A stretch of 64,000 nucleotides of DNA from JAEZBP01 sp963832725 (lineage in GTDB: Bacteria > Myxococcota_A > Polyangia > Polyangiales > Sandaracinaceae): assembly GCA_963832725.1 (NCBI GenBank), contig CAWHVG010000005.1, positions 2,604,001 to 2,668,000 on the forward strand, written 5' to 3'. Shown here in pieces: positions 53,062 through 62,023 of this stretch. A program made the position numbers and the translations under genes. The notes under the pieces are model-generated. The model searched no databases and had not been told where the DNA came from. It worked only from the letters and a program-made list of their open reading frames with translations. How positions within the stretch are numbered: the stretch's first letter is position 1; every line of letters begins with the position of its first letter.

Positions 53062-53101
53062 GCAACGTTGCGTTTCCAAGATAGCAACGATACGTTTCCA
53101 A
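53062..53101. promoter_or_regulatory. Palindrome and direct repeats between TetR gene and monooxygenase
   Basis: GCAACGTTGC (53062-53071) is a perfect 10-bp palindrome. CGTTTCCAA occurs at 53071-53079 and 53093-53101, 22 bp apart. CGTTGC (53066-53071) and GCAACG (53084-53089) also form an inverted repeat. These are candidate operators for the TetR protein. Confidence 0.5.
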
Positions 53102-53136
53102 CTCTCGCAGAACCATCCACCAGCCGGAGGACAGTC

Positions 53137-53436
53137 GTGTACATCGTGAACAACCGAATCGAGGCGCCGGTCAGCGACCAGTTCGAGCAGCACTTCGCCG
53201 GGGCCATGCGCTCCACGCTCCAGGGCGTGCCGGGGCTGATACGCAGCACGCTGATGCGCCCCACTCAGCCGGGCCAGCCTTACGTCTCGACCATGGAGTT
53301 CGACAGCGAGGAGTCGTTCCGCGCGTGGATGAGCTCCGACTCCTTCCAGGCCGCGCACGCCAACACGGAGGCGCCGGGCGCGCAGGCCAAGTCGGCCATC
53401 GAGGCCTACACCGTCGTCGAGGACATCCGACCCTGA
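53137..53436 (+). CDS. Antibiotic biosynthesis monooxygenase-like (ABM/HmoA) protein
   Basis: A 99-aa protein of the dimeric ferredoxin-like ABM family: YIVNNRIEAPVSDQFEQHFA, MRSTLQGVPGLIRSTLMRPT, YVSTMEFDSEESFRAWMSSD, FQAAHANTEAPG. Members act on quinones, haem or polyketides without bound cofactor; the substrate here is unknown. GTG 53137 has GGAGG 6 nt upstream, which fixes the start. It is divergent from the TetR gene and probably its target. Confidence 0.8.
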   Translation: MYIVNNRIEAPVSDQFEQHFAGAMRSTLQGVPGLIRSTLMRPTQPGQPYVSTMEFDSEESFRAWMSSDSFQAAHANTEAPGAQAKSAIEAYTVVEDIRP

Positions 53437-53445
53437 GGCCGGCCG

Positions 53446-54819
53446 CTACGGCTCGACGCTCTCCTCGGCGCCCTCTTCCACGCCCTCCGGCCGCCCGCCG
53501 CTCAGCCCCCACTCCTTGAGTCGGTACTGGATGGTGCGGCGGCTGATGCCGAGGATGGACGCGGCCCGGGACTTGGAGCCGCCGACCGCCTCCAGCGTCT
53601 TGAGGATGGCGAAGCGCTCCAGCTCGGCCATCGTGACGCCGGGGATCATCAACCGGATCGCCTGTCCGGCCGGCGGCGCCTCGACCAAGGGGAGATTGTC
53701 CAGATCGATCCGCCGCCCCTCGCAGACGAGCACGGCCTGCTCGATGGCGTTGGACAGCTCGCGGACATTGCCCGGCCAAGGGTGGCTCAGGAGCGCCCAG
53801 CGGGCCGCTTCGGTGAAGCCGTCGATCGTCTTGTCGTTCTCCTGGCAGAAGCGGCGGAGGAAGAAGTCGGCCAGGAGCGGCAGATCGCTCGGCCGCGCGC
53901 GCAGCGGCGGCACGTCGATCCGCACCACGGCCAGACGATAGTAGAGGTCTTCGCGAAAGCGCCCGTCCTGCACCAGCGTCTCGAGCCGGCGGTTGGTGGC
54001 GGCGATGACCCGCACGTCGACCCGCACCGTCTCGTTGCTGCCCACTCGCTCGAACTCGCGCTCCTGCAAGAAGCGCAGGAGCTTCACCTGGACCTCGGGC
54101 GGCGCCTCGCTGATCTCGTCGAGGAAGAGGGTCCCGCCGTCCGCCAGCTTGAAGCGGCCTTCGCGCCGGCCGGTCGCGCCCGTGAACGCGCCCTTCTCGT
54201 GCCCGAAGAGCTCCGATTCGAGCACGGTGGGCGCCAGCGAGGCGCAGTTGAGGCGCACGAAGGGGCCGGCGGCGCGGTTGGACTCGCGGTGGATGGCGCC
54301 CGCGAGGAGCTCCTTGCCGGTCCCGCTCTCGCCGTTGAGCAACACGGTGGCGCGGCTCTTGGCCACCTGCATCACGCGCTTGATGAGCTGCTGGACGTTC
54401 GGGTGATTGCCGACGAACCCGTGAAAGCCGACATCGGAGGCTCGCGGGAGCGGCGGCGGGTGCACGCGCGACGCGGCGCGGTCGACCACCATCGCCAGCG
54501 CCGCCGGACGGACCGGTCTCGGGATGCAGTGCTCGGCGCCGTTCTCGAGCGCGCGGACGACCTCGTCCGGATCGCCGGGCGCGGTCACGGCCACCACCAC
54601 CGCCCGCGGGTGCGCGGCACGCAGCGTGGCCAGCCCTTCCCAGAGCGGCTCCGCGCTCGCGAGATCGGCCACCAGCACGTCGATCGCTCCGTTTGCCTCG
54701 ACCTCGCCGGGTGGCGCGATGGTCACCGCGTGTCCCCGCTCGACGAGCGCGCGACGCACGTCCGTCCAGGCCTCGGGATGGCGCGTGAGGACGAAGACGA
54801 TGGCCGGTGGCCGGCTCAT
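53446..54819 (-). CDS. Sigma54-dependent Fis-family activator with degenerate receiver domain
   Basis: A 457-aa NtrC-type protein. Residues 1-115 look like a receiver domain (FVLTRHPEAWTDVRRALVER, DVLVADLASAEPLWEG, ALENGAEHCIPRPVRPAAL) but the N-terminal acidic pair is missing and the conserved Lys is Arg, so it may not be phosphorylated normally. AAA+ domain: Walker A GESGTGKE, ELFGHEKGAFTGATGRREG with an intact GAFTGA, Walker B GGTLFLDEISEAP. The C-terminus is a Fis HTH (GSKSRAASILGISRRTIQYR). ATG 54819. It is convergent with the ABM gene. The target promoters are unknown. Confidence 0.9.
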   Translation of the reverse strand: MSRPPAIVFVLTRHPEAWTDVRRALVERGHAVTIAPPGEVEANGAIDVLVADLASAEPLWEGLATLRAAHPRAVVVAVTAPGDPDEVVRALENGAEHCIPRPVRPAALAMVVDRAASRVHPPPLPRASDVGFHGFVGNHPNVQQLIKRVMQVAKSRATVLLNGESGTGKELLAGAIHRESNRAAGPFVRLNCASLAPTVLESELFGHEKGAFTGATGRREGRFKLADGGTLFLDEISEAPPEVQVKLLRFLQEREFERVGSNETVRVDVRVIAATNRRLETLVQDGRFREDLYYRLAVVRIDVPPLRARPSDLPLLADFFLRRFCQENDKTIDGFTEAARWALLSHPWPGNVRELSNAIEQAVLVCEGRRIDLDNLPLVEAPPAGQAIRLMIPGVTMAELERFAILKTLEAVGGSKSRAASILGISRRTIQYRLKEWGLSGGRPEGVEEGAEESVEP

Positions 54820-55013
54820 GACTTCGTAGGGTGCCCCGGTTGCGCGCCCACGGCCAGCGTCACGTCGTCGTGTCGGCCGTCGCACCCGGTCCCGCGTGGC
54901 ACAAATCGCGACAGAAAACACATCGATGGGGGACCGGGGAGCGGCTCGCGCCGGTGGCATGGGGAGTGAATGGCCGGGCTGGAAATCTTCGGCCCAGGGA
55001 GCGACTCCACGAC

Positions 55014-55770
55014 ATGCGACCCATCGCCATCTCGACCGTCCTCGCCGCCAGCCTCTCTGTCGCCAGCCTCTCTGTCGCAGGGTGCGCCGCCCGCGGCGGA
55101 GGCGACGACAGCGCCAGCCTCCATGCCCGCGTCCGGTCGATGCGGCGGCAGCTCGCCGGTCACCTCGAGCGGGCGCGCGGATGCTTCACGGACGCATCGG
55201 TGCGCGATCCCCACGCCGGCGGGCTCGTCGAGGTGGGCTTCACCATTCGGCCGGACGGCCGGACGGCCGATGTCGACGTCCACGCCTGGTCGCAAGACGA
55301 GCGGGAGCTCGCCGGCTGCGTTCGGAGCCGCGTGGTCTCGCTCTTTTTCGAATCCGGCGCCGCCCGACCGCGAGGTCCGCATCCAGCGCACGCTGACATA
55401 TTGCCCCGAGGCGCAGTCGGGCGTCTGCCCGCTGGGCCCGGTGGACGCGATCGAGGGCGAAGCGGACGACTCGCTCCTGTCGCGCGTGGCGGCCTCGCTC
55501 GCCGACCGTGGCGCGGCGCTGCGCGAGTGTGCGACGCAGGCGGGCGGCGGCTCGGCCGTGCTCGACGTCCGCCTCGAGCTGACCGATGGGCGGATCATGG
55601 CCGGCCAGCTCAACCGCCGGATGCCCGAGGACTCCCCCATCGCGCGCTGCGGCGTCGGCCCGCTCCTCGGCGCCCGCGTCGAAGGACCGGCCCCGGAGGG
55701 CACGGTGCAGCTCCGCTACATCTACCAGCTGACCACACGCGGTGGCGAAGTGGAGGTCGGCTCGCGCTGA
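55014..55770 (+). CDS. AgmX/PglI-like lipoprotein (frameshift)
   Basis: About 252 aa after bridging a T-run (55344-55348). Lipoprotein signal MRPIAISTVLAASLS...LSVAGC, with a short tandem duplication (SLSVASLSVAG). The domain HLERARGCFTDASVRDP, GGLVEVGFTIRPDGRTADVD, LAGCVRSRVVSLFF is typical of myxobacterial AgmX/PglI C-terminal or TonB-like modules; after the break it continues VRIQRTLTYCPEAQSGVCP and LDVRLELTDGRIMAGQLNRR. Such proteins are linked to gliding and envelope machinery in Myxococcus, but the role here is inferred from fold only. ATG 55014. Confidence 0.7.
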
Positions 55771-55787
55771 CGCATCGCCGTCGCTCG

Positions 55788-57156
55788 TCAGGCCGGCTGC
55801 TCGACGAGCGCCCAAGGGAGGCGCGGGAGCGGGAGCCCCATGTCGACGCCCGCGAGGATGGCGCGATCGACGGCCTCGGCCTCACTCCTCAGCGCCGCCA
55901 GGCGGTCCGCGTCCATCCCTGCGTGCGCTGCGTCGGCGACCACGCGCTGCACCACCTCGCGCGCGAGGTGCCGGTCTTCCGCGCACTGCGCTGCCAGCCC
56001 GAGGTGCTGCGCCAGCTCGAGGATCGACCCCAGGAGATCCGGATCGGTCGCGCCGTAACGGCTCGGACCGTCGACACAGAGCGATACGAGGTCCCGCAGC
56101 GTGCGACCGGCCAGCGAGACCCGTTCACGAGCGTGTGGATCGACCCACGCACGGTCGCCCAGCGGCGCCTGCGCCAGCACGACCAACACGGTCCGCATTC
56201 CTTCCAACGCCTGCCGGGCCGTGTGGGGATCGTTGACGGCCGGCGAGAGCGCGCGGTCCGCGATGTCGACGAGCAGGTGCAACCCGAAGCCCACGTCGCT
56301 CCGGATGCTGCGATGCCAGGACACCTGGAGCGCCGGGGCGACGGAGCGCGCCTCGTCGCGGGCGTCGTCGCCATCGTCCCGCGCCACCCATCCGACGCAC
56401 TCGCCCGACACGACATAGTCGCCGGGCGAACGGTCGAATCCGTACCCGCAGACCTCGCCGGAGAGCCCGGGCGCAGAGCCTCGGCAGCGCGACTTCAGTG
56501 ACGTAGCCGGTCTGCGGCGCCCGGAGCGGCGTCGCGTTCCGGGGAGGCGCGGGTGGTGGTCCATCGAGCGGTGAGAGCCCTTCCTCGGTCTTCCTCGTCC
56601 GCCTCGCGGCGGCGAGCGTGCTCGCCACGACCGTCCGGATCAGCGCCTCGATCTGGAGTCGGGAGAGCGTGCGGACGAGCGCGAAGGTGAGCAGCGCAGT
56701 GGCGATCAAGAGCAGCAGTAGAGCGACACCGACCACGGGCCGCGGTGCGTCGCCCGGGATCTTGGAGAGACCGAGCTCGCGGACCGCCGCCAAAGTGAAC
56801 GCGCTCGAGAACGCGAAGAAGTTGATCACGTGCCGCAGCACCGAGCGGCGTCCGTGCAGCGCGACCAGGCGCGGCGAGTAGTGGCTGGACGCGGCCTCAA
56901 TCGCCACCGTGGTCACACCCAAGAAGATGCTGACCATGGTGATGTGGAGGCCCAGCATGGTGCCGAGGGTGGTCCTCGCCGCCCCCACGTCCGTCTCCCA
57001 GGCGATGCGCCCGAGGACCTCCAGCCATCGCATGGCCTCGTCCGTACTGGCGAAGGTTCCCAGCGCCGCGCCGCCAGCGAGCGCCAGGACCGTCCGCGTG
57101 ATGGACTCCGCCGACGTCTTCGTCCAGTGCCACGGGACCCGGAGCGCGAGGCTCAT
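55788..57156 (-). CDS. DUF2254 membrane protein (frameshift)
   Basis: About 456 aa after joining frames at about 56462-56478. Four N-terminal membrane segments (ITRTVLALAGGAALGTFAS, GTMLGLHITMVSIFLGVTTV, VINFFAFSSAFTLAAVREL, VGVALLLLLIATALLTFALV) and a soluble C-terminal domain with PQTGYVTEVALPRLCARA, FDRSPGDYVVSGECVGWV and FGLHLLVDIADRALSPAVND. This order is diagnostic of DUF2254, an inner-membrane family of unknown function. ATG 57156. It is convergent with the AgmX-like gene, 17 bp apart. Confidence 0.85.
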
Positions 57157-57421
57157 CGTCCCCTCCCGCGCGGGTCACCGTCCGAGCCCGAATCGTGTGC
57201 GCGCACGGTTGTGGTGAAGCACTCGATGTGCCCGGCGGCGCGATCCGATGCGGCTGCCGATCAGGGCCCCGCGAACACGGTCGAGCCGCGGCAGGTCGAT
57301 CCGAGCGTCCCGCGTCGCGGGGCTGGACGCCGGATCGAGACGTGCGCGACTCGAGCGGCCTCGAGGCCCGAGGCCCCGCTCTCGTGCTGGCTCGCGGAGC
57401 GACCTGGCTGCGGATGCCGGC

Positions 57422-58324
57422 TCAGAAGCGGCCGACGGCCGCCAACCCCCACTGGCTGCTGCCGACGGTCGGCACCACCGCGAGCTCGAAGCCACTCTCG
57501 CGATCGGCATAGACCGTCTCGGTCCGCGGCGTGGCGAGGCCGATGATCAGGAGCGCCAAGCCGGCAGCCTGCAACGCGCCGTCGACGATCAGCCAGCCGC
57601 CCCAGTCGTCGTTCCGGAAGGACGTGGGCTTCACGGCGAGCTGGATCCACGGGCCGAGCACGGGGATCACCGACGTCCCCCGAAACGCGTTCCAATCGGA
57701 CGAAGAGGAACCGATCCCGGCGAACAGACCGGGGATGATGTTTCCGATCCAACCCGCGCCCAGCAGGACCGCGCCGCTGATGATCAGGCCGAGGTTCGGC
57801 CGGCTGACCGTGTGGGGCTGCCCTGCGGGGGGAGGCTGACCGTACTGTTGCGGGTAGCCCTGCTGTTGCTGCGGGTAGCCCTGCTGTTGCTGCGGGTAGC
57901 CCTGCTGTTGCTGCGGGTAGCCCTGCTGTTGCTGCGGGTAGCCCTGCTGTTGCTGCGGGTAGCCCTGCTGTTGCTGCGGGTAGCCCTGCTGTTGCTGCGG
58001 GTAGCCCTGCTGTTGCTGCGGATAGCCCTGCTGTTGCTGCGGATAGCCCTGCTGTTGCTGCGGGTAGCCCTGCTGCTGTGGGGAATCTCCCTGCACCTGT
58101 TGTGGATGAGCCTGCGGCGCAGGGCCCTGCTGGGGTTGCTGCGCAGGCGCGACCGGCTGCTGTGCGGGCGCCTGGGCCTGGACGCACGCACCGTTGCTGC
58201 ACAGCGTCCCGCCAGGACACTGCGTGTTGTCGACGCATTGCTGGGCTTGCGCCAACGCAGGCGTGAGCGCCGCCGCGAACGACGCCACCAGCGCGAGCGT
58301 GCTCGCACGAATCTGCTCTCTCAT
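57422..58324 (-). CDS. Secreted or membrane protein with Gln/Tyr/Pro heptad repeats
   Basis: A 300-aa protein. Signal peptide (LALVASFAAALTPALAQAQ), a Cys-rich micro-domain (CVDNTQCPGGTLCSNGACV) common in myxobacterial surface proteins, a Gln/Ala/Pro linker, eleven repeats of the type QQQQGYP (DNA unit 21 bp, about 57840-58075), then two or more hydrophobic segments (LGLIISGAVLLGAGWIGNII, GALQAAGLALLIIGLA) ending ESGFELAVVPTVGSSQWGL. The start is unambiguous: GGAGGAG just before ATG 58324. Gln/Tyr-rich repeats suggest a disordered or prion-like exported segment. Function unknown. Confidence 0.8.
   Translation of the reverse strand: MREQIRASTLALVASFAAALTPALAQAQQCVDNTQCPGGTLCSNGACVQAQAPAQQPVAPAQQPQQGPAPQAHPQQVQGDSPQQQGYPQQQQGYPQQQQGYPQQQQGYPQQQQGYPQQQQGYPQQQQGYPQQQQGYPQQQQGYPQQQQGYPQQQQGYPQQYGQPPPAGQPHTVSRPNLGLIISGAVLLGAGWIGNIIPGLFAGIGSSSSDWNAFRGTSVIPVLGPWIQLAVKPTSFRNDDWGGWLIVDGALQAAGLALLIIGLATPRTETVYADRESGFELAVVPTVGSSQWGLAAVGRF
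57838..58078 (-). repeat. 21-bp coding tandem repeat, about eleven copies
   Basis: CCCTGCTGTTGCTGCGGGTA on the plus strand, with one more base per unit, repeats about eleven times with G/A changes at one position (near 58021 and 58042). It stays in frame and encodes the QQQQGYP repeats. Near-identical units suggest recent expansion. Confidence 0.95.
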
Positions 58325-58478
58325 CGCTCCTCCTCCGAAGGCCGCGAGCCCCTTGCAAGTCGCCGACCGTCGCCGAAATGGGGCGATGGGTGGCGGGCGG
58401 GCCCGCCGAGCGCGAACGCGGATTCGCAGGCGTTGCTCATCGGGTGCACACACAGGCGCGAGCTGAGCCACGGTCCGG

Positions 58479-58584
58479 GCTCTGCGAGGTTCCCGCTCTG
58501 CGAGGTCCGGCTCTGCGAGGTCCGGCTCTGCGAGGTCCGGCTCTGCGAGGTTCCGGCTCTGCGAGGTTCCGGGCTCTGCGAGGT
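58479..58584 (+). repeat. Seven copies of GCTCTGCGAGGT, 15-17 bp period
   Basis: The word GCTCTGCGAGGT occurs at 58479, 58495, 58510, 58525, 58540, 58556 and 58573, with 3-5 variable bases between copies. It lies in the divergent spacer (58325-58773) between the Gln-repeat gene and the SRPBCC gene, which otherwise holds no gene. Confidence 0.95.
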
Positions 58585-58773
58585 CCCGGCCGCGGTGCAG
58601 CTTCCGTCGGAACGCGGGGCGGGCCGTGGCCGCCGGCGGCCCCGTCGCGAGGCGCCCACCATGGTGCAGCCCGACCCGGATCGTCGGCCGGGACGCACGG
58701 CAGCTCCCCGCGGCACGACCGATGCAACTCGATCGAAAGCGCCCGAGCTGCGGGCCGGGAGGGGGTGAGAATC

Positions 58774-59250
58774 ATGGTGAAGTTCACGAAGAAGATCGAA
58801 ATCGACGCTCCGATCGAGCGGGTATTCGAGTTCCTGACGAGCCCGGAGAACCTGCCCGAGATCTGGCCGAGCCTGATCGAGGTCTCGAACGTCCGGCGAC
58901 AGGACGACGGGAATCACAGCTTCGACTGGGTCTACAAGATGGCCGGGCTGCGCTTCCACGGGCACTCGGACACCGTCGACGTGACGAAGAACGAGCATGT
59001 GGTGTTGAAGAGCGAGTCCGGGATTCCGAACACGTTCGACTACACGTACGAGCGCGTCGGTGGGAAGACTCGGGTCACCGAGACGGTCGAGTACGCGATC
59101 CCGAATCGGGTGCTCGGCAAGCTCGCCGAGCCGATCATCCGCCGCCTCAACGAGCGGGAGGCGGAGCTGGTCCTCGACAACCTGAAGACCAGGACCGAGA
59201 TGGCGGAGAAGGCGGCAGCGCGCGCAGGCGCCGCGCAGCCCGCCGAGTAG
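58774..59250 (+). CDS. SRPBCC-family protein (polyketide cyclase/CoxG-like)
   Basis: A 158-aa START-like protein: MVKFTKKIEIDAPIERVFEF, LTSPENLPEIWPSLIEVSNV, FDWVYKMAGLRFHGHSDTVD and a long C-terminal helix (LGKLAEPIIRRLNEREAEL). This fold has a deep hydrophobic pocket for lipids or polyketides; the ligand cannot be read from sequence. ATG 58774 has GGAGG and a purine-rich leader upstream. No obvious partner nearby; the next gene is convergent. Confidence 0.85.
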   Translation: MVKFTKKIEIDAPIERVFEFLTSPENLPEIWPSLIEVSNVRRQDDGNHSFDWVYKMAGLRFHGHSDTVDVTKNEHVVLKSESGIPNTFDYTYERVGGKTRVTETVEYAIPNRVLGKLAEPIIRRLNEREAELVLDNLKTRTEMAEKAAARAGAAQPAE

Positions 59251-59327
59251 GCCGTCGTCGCGGACACGCATCCGCACGAGACCGCGGTCGTTCCGTCGCT
59301 CCGACCCTGGGGTGGCGGGCGGCCCGG

Positions 59328-60249
59328 TCAGCGCCGCATCTGGCGATCGATCGCCGACGCGATCGGCGCCGCGATGCGGTCGGCCGCGTCGGGGCGAACG
59401 CGCATCTCCTCGAAGGGCGTGTAGCGCTCGACCAGGAGATCGCGCCGGACCTCCAGGCAGAGCACCTGCCCGGGGAAGCGGCTCGACCAGCGGAACGCCT
59501 GCGTGCTCTCGTGGAGCGCGTAGGTGCCGTTCTCGACCGCCTCGACGCCGAGCGCGCGGAAGCGCTCGATGAGCTCTTCCGCCATGCCCTCCGGCGCGTA
59601 GCCGGTTCCCTCCGGGGTGCGGGTGATGAGATTCGAGCTCGGCCCGGACGGGCCAGCTCTCCCACGCGTCGGGTTCGTGCGCGCGCCGGAGCGCCTCCAC
59701 GATGTGCTCGTCGATGCGTTCGATGCCCATCGTGCGCGGCCCATAGGTGTGCGGCGTGAGCGCGAAGCCCCCGGCCGCGCAGACCTCCTCGTAGGCGCGC
59801 TCGGCCAGCGAGACGTATTCGCGGTGCAGCGCCGAGAGGAGCTCGATGTCCCGCGGGTCGTGAACGTAGGGCGCGATGGCGGCGGTGAGCCCGCCGGCCG
59901 CGAGCGAGTCCTGCGCGTCGACGATCCGGTTGGTGTCCACGAACGTCCGCGGCACCAGGCAGCGCACGAGAAGCGCCGAGCGCGCCGGGTCCGCCTCCAA
60001 CACCCGCTCGGCCACGCGCCGCCCGTAGGCCCACGCGCCGACGTCGGTGTTCACGTGGAAGAAGACGTGCAGGTCGTCCGGCAGCGTGCCGACCATCCGA
60101 GCGCGGAGCGCGTCGTAGTGGGCGCGCCGGTCGGCCCCGTGCGGGACCTCGACCAGGAGGTCGGGCGGCGCGCTCGGGTCGGCCTCGGGGCCGCGCAGGC
60201 GCTCGACGAAGGCCACGTTCTCGACGGAGCGGATCGGATCGGTCGCCAT
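59328..60249 (-). CDS. N-formylglutamate amidohydrolase family protein (frameshift)
   Basis: About 307 aa after joining frames near 59632-59650. N-terminus: PPDLLVEVPHGADRRAHYDA, then VNTDVGAWAYGRRVAERVLE, RCLVPRTFVDTNRIVDAQ and YVSLAERAYEEVCAAGGFAL, with TPHTYGPRTMGIERIDEHIV; the C-terminal part reads SNLITRTPEGTGYAPEG, GTYALHESTQAFRWSSRFPG and VLCLEVRRDLLVERYTPFEE. The conserved HG of the N-formylglutamate hydrolase family is in VEVPHG. These enzymes remove the formyl group in histidine catabolism or related deformylations; no hut genes are present, so the substrate is open. ATG 60249. Confidence 0.8.
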
Positions 60250-60382
60250 GGGCCGGCAACGCTGCCACGCAGCGGAGCGGGCGTCGACTGCGACCGACCG
60301 GTCCGGACCATCGTGCCGAAAGCCCCGCCCCCTTCCCGGCGCACGGGAGAGGAGCGGGGCCCTTCGGAGCGTACCGTCGCCG

Positions 60383-61873
60383 TCAACGACGCTTGCGACG
60401 AACCACGAGCCCGAGCGCCATCCCGATCACGACGAAGAGGGCGACGTCGCTCGGGACGCCGCTCGGCGTGACGCTGCAGCCGCCGCCGCCCGAGCCGCCG
60501 CGCTGCGGGCCGGCATCGGTCGTCGGCACCGAAGCGTCGGCCTCGACCGGGGGCGTGCTGCCGGCATCGGAAGCGCTCGGCGCACCCGCGTCCGCGACGC
60601 TCGGAGAGCCAGCGTCGTGCGTGGCGGGGGAACCGGCGTCGTGATGAGCCGGTGTGCCCGCGTCGTGGGTGACCGGCGTGCCCGCGTCCGCCGGCGGAGG
60701 CGGAGTCGGCGCACCGCTGATCAGCGCGTCGCGCACCGCGTCCCGGAGCACGTTGCGGTCGGCCGCGGACGCCCCGTTTCGGAAGTCGCCGCCGAGCTCC
60801 CACACGATCACGCCGCCGAGCCCGTGGCTGCGCACGTAGGCGAACTTGTCGTGGATCGAGCGCGAGTCCTCATAGGAGACGAAGACGTCGTTGGCCGAGC
60901 CCGGCTGGTCCACCGAGAGGTACGCCGCGTTGCCGACCGGATCCCAGCGGTAGTCCGCGTGGCTCGAGCCGTCGCCGGTGAAACCGTAGCGGTCGGCGAT
61001 GTCGCGGAAGGCGACGTTGTCGGTGATGCTCGGCGCCGCGCTCCAGCCCTGCTGAGGCGCCGTCATGCCCTGCGAAGCATTGTCCGAGCGCGTCCCGCCC
61101 TGCCAGGTGTAGGCGTAGAAGTCGATGCCGATGCCGAGATGCGAGGGCGACACGCCGGCGGAGGAGAAGCTGGCCACCTCGCTCTCGGCCGAGGGAAGCC
61201 CGCCGGTGCCGAGCAGCGAGGTGTTGTGCCAGGTCTCTCCGGTCCAGGAGCCGGAGTTGTCGTAGGTCATGATGTTGACCTGATCGATCACGCCGTCGAG
61301 CGACGCAAAGACGCTCGGCGCCCACTGCACCGCCGCCGTCAGCCGGGGCCGGCCCAACACCGGCGAGGTCTCCGCGTCCATGGCCGTCCTGAGGTCGTTG
61401 ATGAACGCGATGTAGTTCGCTTCGTCGCCGCCGTTGATCGGCTCCATGTCGATGTCGATGCCGTCGAAGCCCCACGTCGTCATGAAGTCGACCAGCGTGG
61501 AGACGAAGTTGGCACGCGAGCCGGGGCTGATGGCGCCGGCGAACCCGTCGTGGTTCCCCCAGCCGCCGACCGAGACGATGATCGGCTTCCCGTGAGCGTG
61601 CGCCGCGGCGACGATCTCGGTGACGCGGGTCGGGGTGAGGTTTGCGCTGTTCACGCTGCCGTCCGCCTGCGCGGCGAGCGAGAAGTAGTTCATCTGGGTG
61701 AACGCCGACCAGTCGACGTCCGAGGTGCTTACCCACCCGCCGCTACCGCCGGCCTGATGGGTCCAGGCGGCGAAGTACATCGTCACCCAGATGTCCTGCG
61801 CGCTCGCGGGCGCCGCCGAAGCGAGCGAGACGAGCGAAGCGCAGAGGAGCGCGATGGAGTTGCGAGAAGACAT
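60383..61873 (-). CDS. Secreted GH18 chitinase-like protein with MYXO-CTERM-like tail
   Basis: A 496-aa exported glycoside hydrolase. Signal peptide residues 1-26 (SLVSLASAAPASAQ). GH18 barrel with SVGGWG and the catalytic DGIDIDME at 137-144 (acid Glu144), plus VNIMTYDNSGSW and GVIVWELGGDF. A Pro/Asp/Ala/His-rich linker with repeats (DAGTPVTHDAGTPAHHDAG) leads to GGGGCSVTP, a hydrophobic stretch and RRKRR, the MYXO-CTERM plan. It should cleave chitin or related beta-1,4-GlcNAc polymers at the cell surface, as expected for a predatory or scavenging soil bacterium. ATG 61873 has GGAG upstream. The frame is intact. Confidence 0.92.
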   Translation of the reverse strand: MSSRNSIALLCASLVSLASAAPASAQDIWVTMYFAAWTHQAGGSGGWVSTSDVDWSAFTQMNYFSLAAQADGSVNSANLTPTRVTEIVAAAHAHGKPIIVSVGGWGNHDGFAGAISPGSRANFVSTLVDFMTTWGFDGIDIDMEPINGGDEANYIAFINDLRTAMDAETSPVLGRPRLTAAVQWAPSVFASLDGVIDQVNIMTYDNSGSWTGETWHNTSLLGTGGLPSAESEVASFSSAGVSPSHLGIGIDFYAYTWQGGTRSDNASQGMTAPQQGWSAAPSITDNVAFRDIADRYGFTGDGSSHADYRWDPVGNAAYLSVDQPGSANDVFVSYEDSRSIHDKFAYVRSHGLGGVIVWELGGDFRNGASAADRNVLRDAVRDALISGAPTPPPPADAGTPVTHDAGTPAHHDAGSPATHDAGSPSVADAGAPSASDAGSTPPVEADASVPTTDAGPQRGGSGGGGCSVTPSGVPSDVALFVVIGMALGLVVRRKRR

Positions 61874-62023
61874 TCGGTGGATCTCCTGATGCGAGAGACC
61901 CCTCCGCCCCGAACGAGGGACAGGGCTACCAGCCGCTCGGAAGGCGGGACGCCAGGGAAACCCCCACCCTCGAGCATGCGAGCGGGAATGGTCATCCGGG
62001 CCACACGTTCGTAGCCTCCGGAG

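Noticed and set aside
57838..58078. Functional origin or iteron interpretation of the 21-bp repeats
   Set aside because: The units are in frame and encode a regular heptapeptide within a clear gene, so coding explains them.
58479..58584. Possible CRISPR or protein-binding iteron array
   Set aside because: Only 3-5 bases separate the copies, there is no replication gene nearby, and no spacer-like diversity.
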